A stretch of DNA of 64,000 nt from Panonychus citri (lineage: Eukaryota > Arthropoda > Arachnida > Trombidiformes > Tetranychidae), in the NCBI RefSeq assembly GCF_014898815.1, contig NW_026515420.1, positions 48,025-112,024 of the forward strand, written 5' to 3'. Below are positions 28,850-41,700 of this stretch, one piece after another (position 1 is the first letter of the stretch; each line of letters starts with the position of its first letter). The notes under the pieces were generated by a model. It was not told the origin of the DNA, did no database searches, and saw only the letters and a list, made by a program, of their open reading frames with translations. The translations under genes were made by a program, and so were the position numbers.

Positions 28850-28956
28850 TGTATAAATGTTTTACTTGTGACAAAACGACATTGTTTAAAAGCGGTATGA
28901 GCCATCACCTTAAGAAAAAGCTTTGTAATCGTAATAATACTGAAGATAATAAATAA
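28849..28956 (+). CDS. type D'' mini zinc finger
   Basis: ATG 28849, overlapping the TAA of the C'' frame, opens 35 codons: MYKCFTCDKTTLFKSGMSHH, a C2H2-like finger (C-x2-C-x12-H-H), then a basic tail (KKKLCNRNN) and TAA 28954-28956. This matches the first finger of type D (FYCVLCGTKLAMTSTLRKHA). The rest of the D protein is absent. It is either a truncated copy or a genuine single-finger peptide. Confidence 0.45.
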   Translation: MYKCFTCDKTTLFKSGMSHHLKKKLCNRNNTEDNK

Positions 28957-29035
28957 TATCTTCAAATATAAAAATTATCTTCTTAGATTAATCCTATTAA
29001 TTTGTGCAAAATGATCAGAGTATCATGATCACCTT

Positions 29036-29187
29036 CGACATTGATTGTATTACTTTGTATAATTTTAATTTTAAAATTTTAATCATTCCCATTCCTCTTT
29101 CCTAGTAACAACATTAAAAATATAAGAGTTGGTTATAAGTTGGTTGTGATTAAGTTAAATTTTAAATTATATTTAAATTGTTGTTAC
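29036..29187 (+). repeat. split repeat, copy 2 (partner 24911-25290)
   Basis: Contiguous version of the 24.9-25.3 kb repeat in the same orientation; the 235-bp middle part of the other copy is absent here. Confidence 0.6.
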
Positions 29188-29248
29188 ATCTATTGAAAAC
29201 ATCAAGATCATCTTAAAAAGCTATGCTCTCATGTAACAACTCGTTCGT

Positions 29249-29497
29249 TATACAGGGCGTAACAACCAAATATCCGAAAAAATTTCTCGGGAAAAGTTTT
29301 GCATCGAAATGTACCACTTTTACAACTTTGAGAAGCCAATGCTCGGTAGCGGCTTTATTGAAAAGTTCTAAACCAGAACACAACAAAAATTTCACATTTT
29401 CTCTGTTGAATCTTCAAGAAAAAACTCTGACCTAATAAATAGCTTAGATATGGTAAAGCGTCGAAAGTCCGGATATACGGTTGTTACGCCCTGTATA
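29249..29497. mobile_element. mariner-like MITE
   Basis: Terminal inverted repeats TACAGGGCGTAACAACC at the left (29251) and its complement ending CCCTGTA at the right (29495), extending about 27 bp with two or three mismatches, and flanked by TA. Length is about 247 bp, with no transposase. The TIR start and TA target site are typical of Tc1/mariner-type elements. Open frames inside are not genes. Confidence 0.8.
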
Positions 29498-29499
29498 TT

Positions 29500-30077
29500 T
29501 ATGTTGATGATAATAGTTGTAATTGATAGAATTGGTAGGTAAAAAACAATGTGAATAATATTAAAATTTAGTTGATGTAGAGTTTGATATTAGATTGAGA
29601 AATACATAATATTCTCTTTTTGTTTGAGAAAACAAATAATTAATATTAAATAATTGAGTAAATCTAACTTTAAAACAAGAAGATATAAGATAAAAATAGA
29701 ACATGAAAAAATGATAGTTGAGGTATACGAGGAGAAGGGTTAGTTCATCCCAACTGAACATATTTTAGCTTTACATTGGGATTTTCATATTCATGTTCAC
29801 TTTCATTTCACCTTCATCTTCATCTCTATTTTTATCTCCATCTCGTCTCTTTCAAGGAGACGAGGTGTTTATCTTTTCTTTGCCAACAGTACTAATTGTG
29901 TTTTTACATTCAACATCTATCGGTTGTTGTTAATTAGTTGAACTGAATTTTTACAAAGGTAAGTCGATATTCTCTTATGTGTCATTCGTCAGTGCATTGG
30001 AAACATTTGCTATCGATTATTTTTCTTGATTTCACCACTCGATCTATTCGGAAAGAAAAATCGATTCTCTTGAACTG
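29500..30077. other. gene-free stretch
   Basis: AT-rich. A short hairpin CTCGTCTC/GAGACGAG lies at 29842-29864. Nothing else recognised. Confidence 0.4.
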
Positions 30078-31448
30078 TCAATGTATTCGAATACAAATTC
30101 GAAATCGATTTTCTTTTGAACAAAAAGACGATGAGCAATTAGATTTAGAATCAGTACCAGTTTCTGTGGATTCATAACGAATAAGGTAATTTTCAGTGTG
30201 AGGATTTACTTTCAAGAATCTAATATGAACAGTTTCAACGGTGGTTGGAGCTGAACCGGTGATCACGGCTACAATTAAAAATAGAAAAGAATGATTAGTT
30301 TAATTGTTCGAGGGCAATTTGAGATCAATTCAAACTTTTAAGTGAAGGCATAGTGATGTTGTTTTTCTCTAGATAATTGATTAAATCAATCGTCATCGCT
30401 GGAACAATCATTGCATGGGAACAGTTATTTTCATTAATTGTCTCAACCAAACTCTTAACATTGTAACGATAACCAGAAAGAGTGATTGTGATTCCCATTC
30501 GGGCCATCATTGTGATCCCATAGACAAGGCCAAAGATGTGGAAAAGAGGAACTGGAATAGCGGCAACAGTTCCTGGTTCATCAAGACCAAGTCTTCGAGC
30601 AGTTAATTGTGCATTGTTGATTAGATTACAATGTGATAATAAGGCTCCTTTAGGTTTACCGGTTGTTCCCTGTGATTAGAAACATTGAAATGAAAAGTTG
30701 GTAATTGTATTCGGATTGATCTGTATTACCGAAGTGAACATGATGATCGCTGGATCATCACTATTGACTCTTGATGAAGTTGTAGTTGATCCATCACTCG
30801 ATGATAACAATTGTTTTAAAGAGAATTTGTCAAATTCTAATGAAGTTAAATTGTCACCATCAATTTGAACCAATTTCTCAAGAGTTGAATTAGTTTTCCT
30901 ATTCAATTTACTCGCTATGTTGGCGAAATCATTGACCACCGTTTGTTGGGAAGACTGACCAGGTACGAATAAAACTTTGGCCCCCGACTTGGCAAGAGCA
31001 TATTCCAGTTCGGGTAATTTGTAAACTGGATTAAGGGTGCACAAAACTAACCCATAGCGAGCACAAGCCAATTGAATTAATATCCATTCATAACAATTTG
31101 ATGACCACAAAGAGACAACATCACCTTTAGTCAAACCAAGGACAGAATCAAATGAATCAACCAGTTGATTAACTTCTTTATTTAGATCACCAAATGATTT
31201 AACTATTTTCTGATGGCCACTGATTATCGCAGGTTGGGAATTACCTTTAAAAAGAGAAAACAAATCAAGTAAATTAATCTTATCATTAAGGTAAAGGAAA
31301 AGTAAACCTTAGGCTCTAATCAGCTGATCGCCAAAACCTTCACCGAGACCTTTAATTACTCACGTTGATCAGAACTTAATTGTAGAGCATCACCAATGGA
31401 ATAAAATTCTAGATTAGCTGGAGAAACACCATAAGCATATGAGTATGG
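30078..31448 (-). pseudogene. ACSF2-like acyl-CoA synthetase fragment, right copy
   Basis: Four minus-strand exons: about 31448-31364, 31244-30730, 30669-30336 and 30268-30078. Splicing joins DQR-NSQPAI, TSGTTGKPKGA (the AMP-binding motif) and PSLK-TVITGSAP, all in frame with no stops. Exon 4 reads the family's next block (SAPTTVETVHI, then YLIRYESTETG, equivalent to the YGTTE motif), after which homology is lost and the frame ends at TGA 30078-30080. The C-terminal half of the enzyme, including the A8 and A10 motifs, is missing, and no start codon or mitochondrial presequence is visible. The copy is less damaged than the left one (CAA instead of TAA at the nonsense site). Probably a truncated paralogue, but a truncated transcript could exist. 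Confidence 0.75.
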
Positions 31449-31957
31449 GTGAAGAATGAAAGTTCAGGTTAAGAGAAAATAAACAAATGAGTAGAAATGA
31501 GTTTGTAGACTTGCGACGATTTTGATGAATTGAATCTTTGTTGGTTTGGTGATTTTGATGAATTGGAATGACTAGAGGTCAATGGAATTGAATTAAATCT
31601 TGAAAAGAAAGTAAATCATAAATTATTTCAAGAAATTAAATGTTTTGATGACGAGAAACGGTTTAAAATCATCATGACTTTTTCGCTGTAAAAATTGAGA
31701 CAATCAATTGGAGAGGAAAAGATGAACAAAACAAAGTCTACGATTGCCGAGAATTAAAATTAAATGGTTGAATTGGTTGTCTTTTCTGTCGGTACATTAT
31801 TTGTTTACTTTTGATATGGCCAACTTGTGGAACATGTTAAGGTCAAAAGATTTCGTATGCTTTGGATATTCGTTGATTGGTCATTCGCTTATTTTCCTAT
31901 GTAGTGTCTCTTCGAATAACATAGTTGATATTGGTCCAGAAGGTTAATTGAGTTCTG
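30299..31957 (-). repeat. segmental duplication, right copy
   Basis: Reverse-complement partner of 2338-4000. Beyond 30299 this copy continues into authentic intron and exon 4 of the ACSF2-like gene, whereas the left copy switches to transposase sequence. This copy therefore represents the more complete locus. Confidence 0.9.
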
Positions 31958-32534
31958 TACCAAGAGAGGTCAGCAGTGCACAGAAAACTTGACTACCAAA
32001 CAAAAAGTAAAAATGAGTTGACTCAATGATTGTGATAGTTTAGTTTTTATGATAAAAGTTATTTTACTCATTCCCAGTAAATGATCAAACCAAATAAGTT
32101 TATAGTTCTATCAAAAAATTGAGTTAATTTAAATTGAAGAAAATGTGAAACTTTCAGTGTTTAATGAAATGAATTAGAAACAAGTAATTAGGAGACACAA
32201 TTAGACATCGTAAAAAATTGATTATTTCTCATTTTAAACACCGATAATAAACATAATCAAAATTCTGTTAATTTGAACCGCAACTTCATCTATTTATTTT
32301 ATAAATTGATTGTGTTTGGTTGAACACTTTATGTATCAATAATTATTATTATTTGCTCATTAATTTGATTCATCAAAGTTGTTAATTAACGCGAATTGAG
32401 TGAATCATCATCATCATCATATTCACTTAATAATCAATATTTTGTGTTTTTATCAAGATATCATCATTATCATAATAATCATCATCTTAGTCTCTATCAA
32501 AATAATTTAATTTAATTTAACTGTTTCAACAAAA
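31958..32534. other. upstream region of the sidestep-like gene
   Basis: AT-rich sequence with a short ATC repeat (32407-32423), presumably containing the promoter or 5' UTR of the gene that starts at 32535. No clear core promoter element was identified. Confidence 0.4.
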
Positions 32535-32703
32535 ATGAGAAGGAAATTAATGTTTCTTAATTGTGATTCAGTTGCTACTCAAACAATTTGGATATCTAAA
32601 TCATCACCGGTGACATGTCTTCAATTACTATTATTTTTACTGATACTTAATTGTAGTTACAATTTGTCTGTAAATTCACAAAGTTTAGAAATTGACTATT
32701 CAG
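32535..32703 (+). CDS. sidestep-like exon 1 (signal peptide)
   Basis: ATG 32535, Arg/Lys-rich start then a hydrophobic segment; ends SLEIDYSG at a phase-1 GTATTT donor. Confidence 0.85.
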
Positions 32704-35700
32704 GTATTTATGATTTGCTTAATTATCATTATTGATGATCCAATGGTTGTATTCCAATCTATTAAAATTCACTTTCTCTCTTTCTCAATGTTTAGGTCAC
32801 ACAGAAGTCGAAGGTATCGCTGGTCGATCAGTCTCTTTACCATGTAACATAACGATAACCAACGGGAATATTAAAGAAGTGGCCATTATTTTATGGTACA
32901 AAGGAGAGACTGGAATTCCTGTTTATACAGTTGACACTCGGAATAAAAGTTCATTAAGTGGTTCAATTCATATTCCATCGAGTTCTTATAAGAGTCGATC
33001 TTATTTTGATATGTCCAAAAGTCCACCGACTCTACGATTAGATAAAGTTAGTGAAAAAGACTCAGGTGAATATCGATGTAGAGTCGATTATGAAAAATAT
33101 CCAACACAAAACTTTCACATCAACCTAACAGTTATCGGTAAGTTCAATTAATTTCCTTCAATTTACTCAATTCAGGAATGTAACTAGAACTTTTAGCTTT
33201 CCAATTCAATCATAATGAACTTTTTTGCATAAAATAAACACCACTACAACTTAAAGCAATCATAAAAATAATCACTTTCACTGAAGAAAATTACTCATTC
33301 TCTGAGTTTCATGATATTCATGCTACTAGAAAGATACACGAAATTTTTCATCATCTACAAAACCTCAACATTTGCATATACATTGAATTTTCATCCTTCT
33401 TACTTTTCAGATTATCATTTACAGGAAAAGTTAGAGGAGAAACGACTCAACTTTTTATAAGTTTCCAAATCTACTATCAGTTTGTTCACCTTGATAGATT
33501 TTTGATCAACAGAGTTACTGATTTTAATAAATGTTCAAAAACGCCCATGATAATTCATAAAATCGAATCTCAATCTTATAGAATGATAGTGTCATATTCA
33601 ATAATAACATTTTCCTTGGCTAAATTATCAGAGAAAAAACTTCCTCGTCATAATCATAACAGTCACCTTCATCATCATCAACAGCAACATGATTATCATC
33701 AAAATCCATCAAAATGAATTCTTGTCTATCAGAAGCATTGAAACTCATAAGATACCCTGAGAGTTAGTGAGTAGAAGAGTAAAAATTTCATCTTCCCCTC
33801 TCTTCATCTGATTATAAATTCATTTAACCTTCACAATCTCAGCATAAGACTGATAACATCACTTCCGAAAAGTTATCAAAGTAAAATGCAAAATTTTGTT
33901 TCAACAGAAATAATAATGATGATAACATACTGAAACCTACAGAACAGGGAAAGTAGTTGACGGTGGGAAAATTCATAATTCATTCTGGAAATTGTGTAAT
34001 AATACCAAGAGCATTCATGATGATAGATTTCAATTGTTTGAACAAACTGAAACTCAAAGAAATGGAAACAAAAAAAACGCTCATTGTCAATTAGTTATGT
34101 AAAAATGGATTCAAATGAAATTCAAGCCTAAGCCCAAGAGATTATGATTGTCAACTCATATCAAGGGATCTTTTACACTTTATCTCTTCCTTTTAATAAT
34201 AATCATGGTGATGATTCTCATGATGAAATATATTAGATATGAAGATGATTTTGTTGAAGAAAAAGTTGAGATTTCTACAAAATCTTAATAACTTATTCTT
34301 AAAAGCTTTTATCATCATTACTATTATCAAATGTTATCTTATATAACTTTTTCACTTCCTGTTAAGATGAAATAAGTTGTTCAGCTGAGACATTATATTA
34401 GTTTTATCCTTTAGCATCTCGTCATCATCATGTTGTTGATTTAGAAGATGAAACAAATATTCATTTTCTATGTGAAAATTTTGTTATCATGTTTGTTACA
34501 TTTCCCTATGAAAGCCATCAACATGAACGGATATCAAATACTATTCACATGATGAATATCATTCATGATAATAGATGATAACTTGAATAAACATCATATT
34601 ATTTTGTGACACTATTTTATTAATATTACTAAACTATAACCGTTATTTTAAAATACTTTTTACTTATCTACTTACTCATATCAGTAGTTTTAACTGAAAG
34701 TCAATGTAACCGATAAGCTTGTGAAAGACATTCAGAAAAATGCTCAAAATGCTGACTCAGATTGACCAGAATCCAAGCAGAATGTCAGACAGAAGGAGAT
34801 GAATAAAAGTACTATATCATATATGATAATCTTCAAGTTTTATCACCGACAGAATTTCAGCTTTACCTGAATATTTTTACCTTCTCCATCTATTATCATT
34901 TATCCGAATCTCTTTATCTTCATGTTTACATGATGATGAAGTTTTCTTATTGAATGATGAATCAAATGATTTTCTGGTCAAATTGAATGGAGTTGTTTCA
35001 TCATTAATCTGTATTAGTTGACAGTTGATTCAACATAATAATAGAATTGAAATTGATAAAAAAAATAGTACATTATATATTATCATTTACCTTGTCTCTT
35101 CAGGTCTAAATTGTTATTGTTGTGATTTTTTCTCATTTGAGGATTTTACTCAGTCAACTCAAGTTCTGTTTCGATTCAGCGGAACATTAAACCTCTCTTT
35201 ATTATTAAATACGAAATGACTCAAACATGTCCATCGAAGACCAGAAATCTGATTTTTGATCGGTCAAACTAATGAACTAACTAAAGTAATCAGATTGAAC
35301 TCCGAGGCAAGTATTAATAAAAAAGAGTTTAGTTTCTACAAAATTAATGTCTAGTGTTTGGAATTAATTAATATTTTGATCTCGATGAAAAAAAAACATC
35401 GTAACGAAGTAAGATTTGATCTGATTGACTTAGGATTTAGGTCAACTTATTGAATGTCCAGACAGTTATGGTAATTATCTGCTTGACCATTGAGCGTAAC
35501 ATAAAGGGTTAAACATAATGATAATGTAAATGAAAAAGTTGATTAATTAGCTTTAATTTTTTGCTCATTTATCCATTGTTTGAGTTATAAAGATAAATTA
35601 TAATCTGGTCAAGATGATAATGTTCAATTATATAAATCAGTGAATTTGGTTGACCAGAGTTAATGAATATATCATGATGGTGTTGATTAATATTATTCAT

Positions 35701-38700
35701 GATAAACATTAACAAACAAAAAATGATAATTCATAAATATCATAATCAAAGTGATAATAACAATGATCACAACAATAACAATAATCATTGTTATGATAAA
35801 TTATGAACAAAAATTGAGATGATTAATAATGATTACATGATTTGAGTTGATTCATTTATCATCATGAAACATCATCATGAATAATGAGTTATAAATAGCT
35901 TACATTATGAATATATGAGCATAAAATGTATAACAATTTAACAAACAAATAGTGAAGATTCAGTGAGTCCGCATGTAATAATATACGATAACCATGATGA
36001 GCAAGAGAGAGAGAGAGAGAGAGATTGTGAAAGGGATGAAAAATTCCAGAACTGATTTCATCATAACCATGATAATAATCAAATTCAACTCATTTATTAA
36101 GTTCCAATTGATTTCAGTTTGATAAAGTACAGATATTCAGTTTCCCAATCTACTCATGTTCCATGAGAGTGAATCAATCAGTTAAATTCATGGTGAATAA
36201 AAAATAAACTTCGAGTCAATCTCATTGGAGGAGAAAGAAAAAAGTTTCCATGATAATGATGATGAAAAAAAAGTTCAGAATGATAATAATGACAATTTAT
36301 TATCAAATTTACATTTATGACATTTTAAGTATTCATTGATTTTCATTTGTGAACCATTGCAATCCTAAGATCTCACTGATAAAGTGCAAATACATATTAA
36401 TGTATATAAATGTTATCACTTTGGTGTAAATTTTATCAACTTTTATTTGAAACTGTTATTTTTTTTTGTTCCAACAAAGTGAAAACTGTATATTAATGGC
36501 CAGTGTATATATTCAACTTACAGGGTGTTTATATTCCGTGTGATACTTTAACGATAAGATTAATAATATACATATTAGATGAATGGTTATGAGTTTCCAA
36601 AGTTTTCATGATACTTGCATGAGGAAAAGATTCTCGTACATTGAACTTTAATCATGATTCAGTGAGATGGTGATGATGGTGATAAATTGCATTTCAAGTA
36701 TTAGATTTCATTGTTCAATATTGGAAACTTTTTTTCGCAATCTACATTTTTCTCACTCTCAGAACTTTTTTCTTCAGAACTTTTTTGCTTTTCATTCGGA
36801 ATCAATATGGAAAAAAATTTGGAGAATTTTTTTTTCTATCTCAACCTTTACCTTCCATCACCATGTCTGATTATTCAGATGTCAGAGATAATCATGAATT
36901 GAACAATAATTTAATATCCATTGGCTTCCATTAGATTTCAATATTTATCTTGATTCCATTTATTTTGTCATCATGTGATTATTTGTAATTCAATGTGATA
37001 AAAATCATTAATTTCATGATGAATTTTGAACAGCATACAATAAAAAATTCTGAATCAATTATTGAACTTTTTCCCCTGTGATACCTGATTTTCATGATTG
37101 AAACTCAGAGTTTTATTCAGATTTTTTCCCTTGCATTTCTATGTCACTTTCTTGTTTTCGTTATCTAATCTGAATTTATGATAGAATGACAATTATTCTG
37201 ATAAAAAGATGAACCATTTTTTTGCTGTTACTGTTTCCATCTTTCCATCATCATAATCCATTATCTTACTGTACACACTCAGTTTCCAACAAGATTGATA
37301 AGATAATATAAGATAGAAATGTTGTCCACCTTTTAGATTAACGATTATTCATGATGGTGATCAACATCATGTTCATCCTACATCTTCCGCATGATTCAAC
37401 TGAATCAACAGATTACCGGTTAACCTGAATAACATACTCGTGAATCTCAACATGATGCAAATGAATGGAAACAGAATCAGTACCATGAATTCAATGTAAT
37501 AGTTTTCAATTGAATAGAGAGAAAAGAGTTAAATTCTCTCTATGAATTATCTCATGAATTTTGTCTGTAAAGGTTTAAATGATATAAAAATAGATGACCA
37601 ATTGAAAATTCTGATTCAAATTAAGTGCAAACACAAACTAATCATGAATACTGAGGTTAAATTATCTGATTTTTCATGAATAGTAGAAAAGTTCAACCTA
37701 ATGAACACACAAGTGAAACAAAACGTTTCCATCTCATTGAGAGAAAATTCTGATTGGATTTTATTCTGAAACCTGAATTTTTATTCATTCATTTTTCTTT
37801 GCATTTACAATGTAGAAAAGTAAACATGATAAACAATTTGTTGTTCTTTTCGATTATTTATCCCCCATTCTTTTCTTTTTCAATCTAATACATGAGGAAA
37901 ATTGCATGAGAAAACATTTGGAACACATTGTTTACATGAGAATCATATTTCATGGGCCAATGAATAGCAAAGGTAAGCATTATTTCAGTGGAAAGGATAA
38001 CCAAAAGTTCATAGATTAACCTTGAGATTGAGCGTTCAGATTATTTGTATAACTTGAAACTTTTGCACTTTCACCATTTGGATTATAAAATTTCCATCAT
38101 GCTCATGAAACATGAACTTTTATGGAAACAAAAATGCATTGAGATTATCATGCAAACTCAGGTTGATAATGAGTCTTTAATTATCAACATCATTTGCCCA
38201 TTAATTAGTTAAGATTTATTTTGAATGAGGAAACAAATTAATAGGTTGGGTATTACCTTTTCAACACTAATCTGGTTTTGAGCTTGTGGTTTTCTTGGCT
38301 GTTAACAATTAATTGTTCAGCTCAGACTGAATTTTAAGCGATAAATATTATTATACTATTCATCATGAGATTAAAGGTAACCAAGATAATAAAGCTTTAA
38401 TCTGTTCAGATTAAAGTTAATCATGGATTTTGTAATAGATATTCAGATGTGAGAGTATTTTTTTTCATATTCCCTTGGCAGTAAATCTGATTAATTAGTT
38501 TGAAAAATTAATCTCTTGTTTTCTAAGTCTTGGCTTTATTTTTTTCTGATTATCAATTATTGAGATTAACTTGAGTTTAAGGCTTGATAATATTGTTATC
38601 TGATTGATAATCAAGGGGATCTGGGACTGTATTTTTTGTTAACCTGTCTGTTATTAATTAATTAAAGAGAGGGTGATTGAATCCATGATGTTTTTTTCCA

Positions 38701-41700
38701 ATGAACTGAATCTGCTTCCCATGAAATTTCAATAGATGAATGAGGCAAAAATGGCTTGACATTTTCTCGTGATTCAATTTGCAGAAAATAATCTAATCTC
38801 ACCATTGGGAGTTAACATCTTTCAATAGAAATATCATGTTCCCCTGAATTCACCTTATTGTTTACTTGAGTATCTTCAACAATGTCCAATGAAGATGAAG
38901 ATGATGAAAGACCTTTAAAAGCTAAAGAAAAGAGGTAATATTAATGATGATGAACTGAATTCTTGTTGAAACTTTGCTCAAGTCAATTTCTCATGATAAC
39001 CGTGTCATTGGAAGTAGATAAAGATTTTATTAGAAAGAAAAGATGAAAAAAAAATGATATTAGATTAATAAAGTTATCAAACAAAACGATAACTCAATTA
39101 TATTTATGGCTCTTGCTGGCAGTTGATGGGCATTAATGAGAGGAAACGGAAAAGGTTTTCAAAGCTGATGACAATTTTACTAATGATCATTTGATGAGCT
39201 AATCAGATAGTCATTAAACTCACACAATCCCTGAAGATTTTTCAAGTTATATAAGTTTTTTATCGTGGTTTTATTGTCTAATGGTTTGTGCATATGTTAA
39301 ATCTCAGCTCTGGAATCTAAACCGATTCTCATTGTTTTCATTATCTTGTTAGATTATTATCATGAGTTCTAAATTTATTCTCATGAGACGTTTCAAGGCC
39401 ATTGGGGTCATTTTTTGAAGAGTACATTTAGATGTTATTTGACTAGGCATACTGATATGACGCAGAAAATAGAGACTTAGGAGTGCGTGCGAGAAAGAGA
39501 GTTAAAGAACGAGAAAGAGTAATTTGGAAAGAGAAAAAAAAGAGAGAGAGACTGAGAGAAAAGAAAAAGAAGAGAAAGAAAAAGAAGAGAAAGAAAAAGA
39601 AGAGAAAGAGAAACGCAAAATTTGAGCGAAGCGGCAATAGTAAATCTTTTTCTTTTCTGCCTTCATGATAGTTTCATCGATTCTAGTGTTAAATATCAGT
39701 GTAATCATGTTGTTTCCATTTCAATTAGGAATTTCCAAGTTTTCCTATTCCTTCAAATGGCCATGATAAACAAGGAATTTTGCCTTAGGGTTTTTTGAGC
39801 AGTTTGTGTTTTCTATTGATAATTTTTACGTTTAAATTCATAATGATTATTAAATAGATAACATGAAATTAATTTTTGAGTTAATCTATGAAAGGAAAAA
39901 ATAGAATAGACTTCAAATAAATCGTTACGAAAAATGAGCAGGAATTAAAGTTTTGCGAACGAAAAGACTTTTAGTTTGAGATTCAAATTTACATTCGGAT
40001 TATTCAGAGCATTTTAGAATAAAATTTTACTAAGTTCTAGAGCAAAGTGTGAGCATACAAAAGTTCTAATCTCTCTTCAACTTGGAGAATAATAAAAATG
40101 ATGAAGATAAAGTTACAAATGTGAAGAAATAAAGTGAATGATTGGAAAAGGTTGAAATAAGATTCAGATGAAATTATTGATTTCTCATCAAATTCTCTTT
40201 ACTTCAACTCTCATGTTCGAGCTACAATTTTCTTCAGAACTATTTGTATCTCTCATGTTCATAAAATTGATAAGAGATAGAGAAAGAAAGGAAGAGAGAG
40301 AGAGAGAACGATAAGCTAGAAAGTCGAGTGAGCTACAATGATTCTAATACATCAGAATGCGGATATTAATATAAGACCAAGTACGCAGAATGAAATATAA
40401 TCAACACAAAAAACGATCATCGGGTTAGTGGATTTCATTAGTTTTCTGTCATCATTTAATGTTATTGAATATAAGTTGAGAAATTGATGAGCAATGATCA
40501 AGTGTTGGGTGAGGAAAATATTCAAATTGAAATTGTGGGTATGAAATGACAATTGTATTTCTATATGACATGCAATACACCCAAATACAACAGTATGTCT
40601 ATTGAACTGAAGGGAGTGAGAAATATGAAATATTAACAAATGAGAAATCAAGTTATCATTATTATCACCATTATAATGTGTTTCCATTATTATTATTACT
40701 TATTATTTATCAATGAACAATATATCTATGAAAAAGATGCTAGTTAACCCTTGGAAAATAGTGAAAGATTGTAACCTCACTGATAATAATGGTGATAACT
40801 AAATAATAGGGTAAAAAAATATCTATGGTTTATCGTAATTACTTATTGATTTCACTGTTTTCGAAACTTTTTTTTTGTTTCGAAATAAAAAAAGAGGAAA
40901 AAAATTTAACCAAACAATAATTCATTTTAATCAATTTTAAGAAAATAATAAACTTCCCTTGGAACTTTTTTTTTACTTCTTTTTTCTTATTACATGATGA
41001 TGATGATGATGGTATGGAATAGTAATAAATTATCATTGGGAAGATGTGATTAAATGTAGAGGAAGATCTTGAAGAAATTGAATTTAGAATGAAAAAACTA
41101 ATTGAGTTCCAATGGAAAATATTTCCGTTTTTCATATCGATATTTTCATTTGTTTCGTTGTCTCTTATTGGATTTCTTTAAATTCTTGCATTCATTTTGT
41201 TCAGTGGCAATGAATTGAAATATTGATTAGCAATTATTTTGTTCACATGTTGAAACAATTAACTGTCATTAACAGTAAACTTGAAACTTTTGGATAATGT
41301 ATCATGTTGGTCTAATCAGATTTGTATCTCTCAAGTTGAAGGTGTAAGTTTTTAATCTGATCAAGAAAGTAACAAGAATTATAAAAGTAACTATAAGTTT
41401 CCAAGTAAAGAATCAAAGGTTTCCCTTGGAATAAGAGTTCAATTATTGAACTTTTTGTGCTCCATTTTGTTTGGATTCATGACGAACAGGATAACATTTG
41501 AAAGAATTGCAAGAACAACAAATTCGAATAAGCTTGAGAGAGGAAAGTAGCAGAACAAATTCAAAGGTTGATTCAAATTGAAAAGAAGAGAAATTAAATC
41601 GAATCAAAGTTCTTGATGAATATTTACTTCGAATTGAATTCTCGCCTTTTCTTTTTACAAGCTATGAGTTTCTATGTTTCAAGGAAACAAGAGGTGAAAA

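Noticed and set aside
39443..39708. overlapping frames of about 60-68 codons on both strands
   Set aside because: Low-complexity translations of an intronic purine tract.
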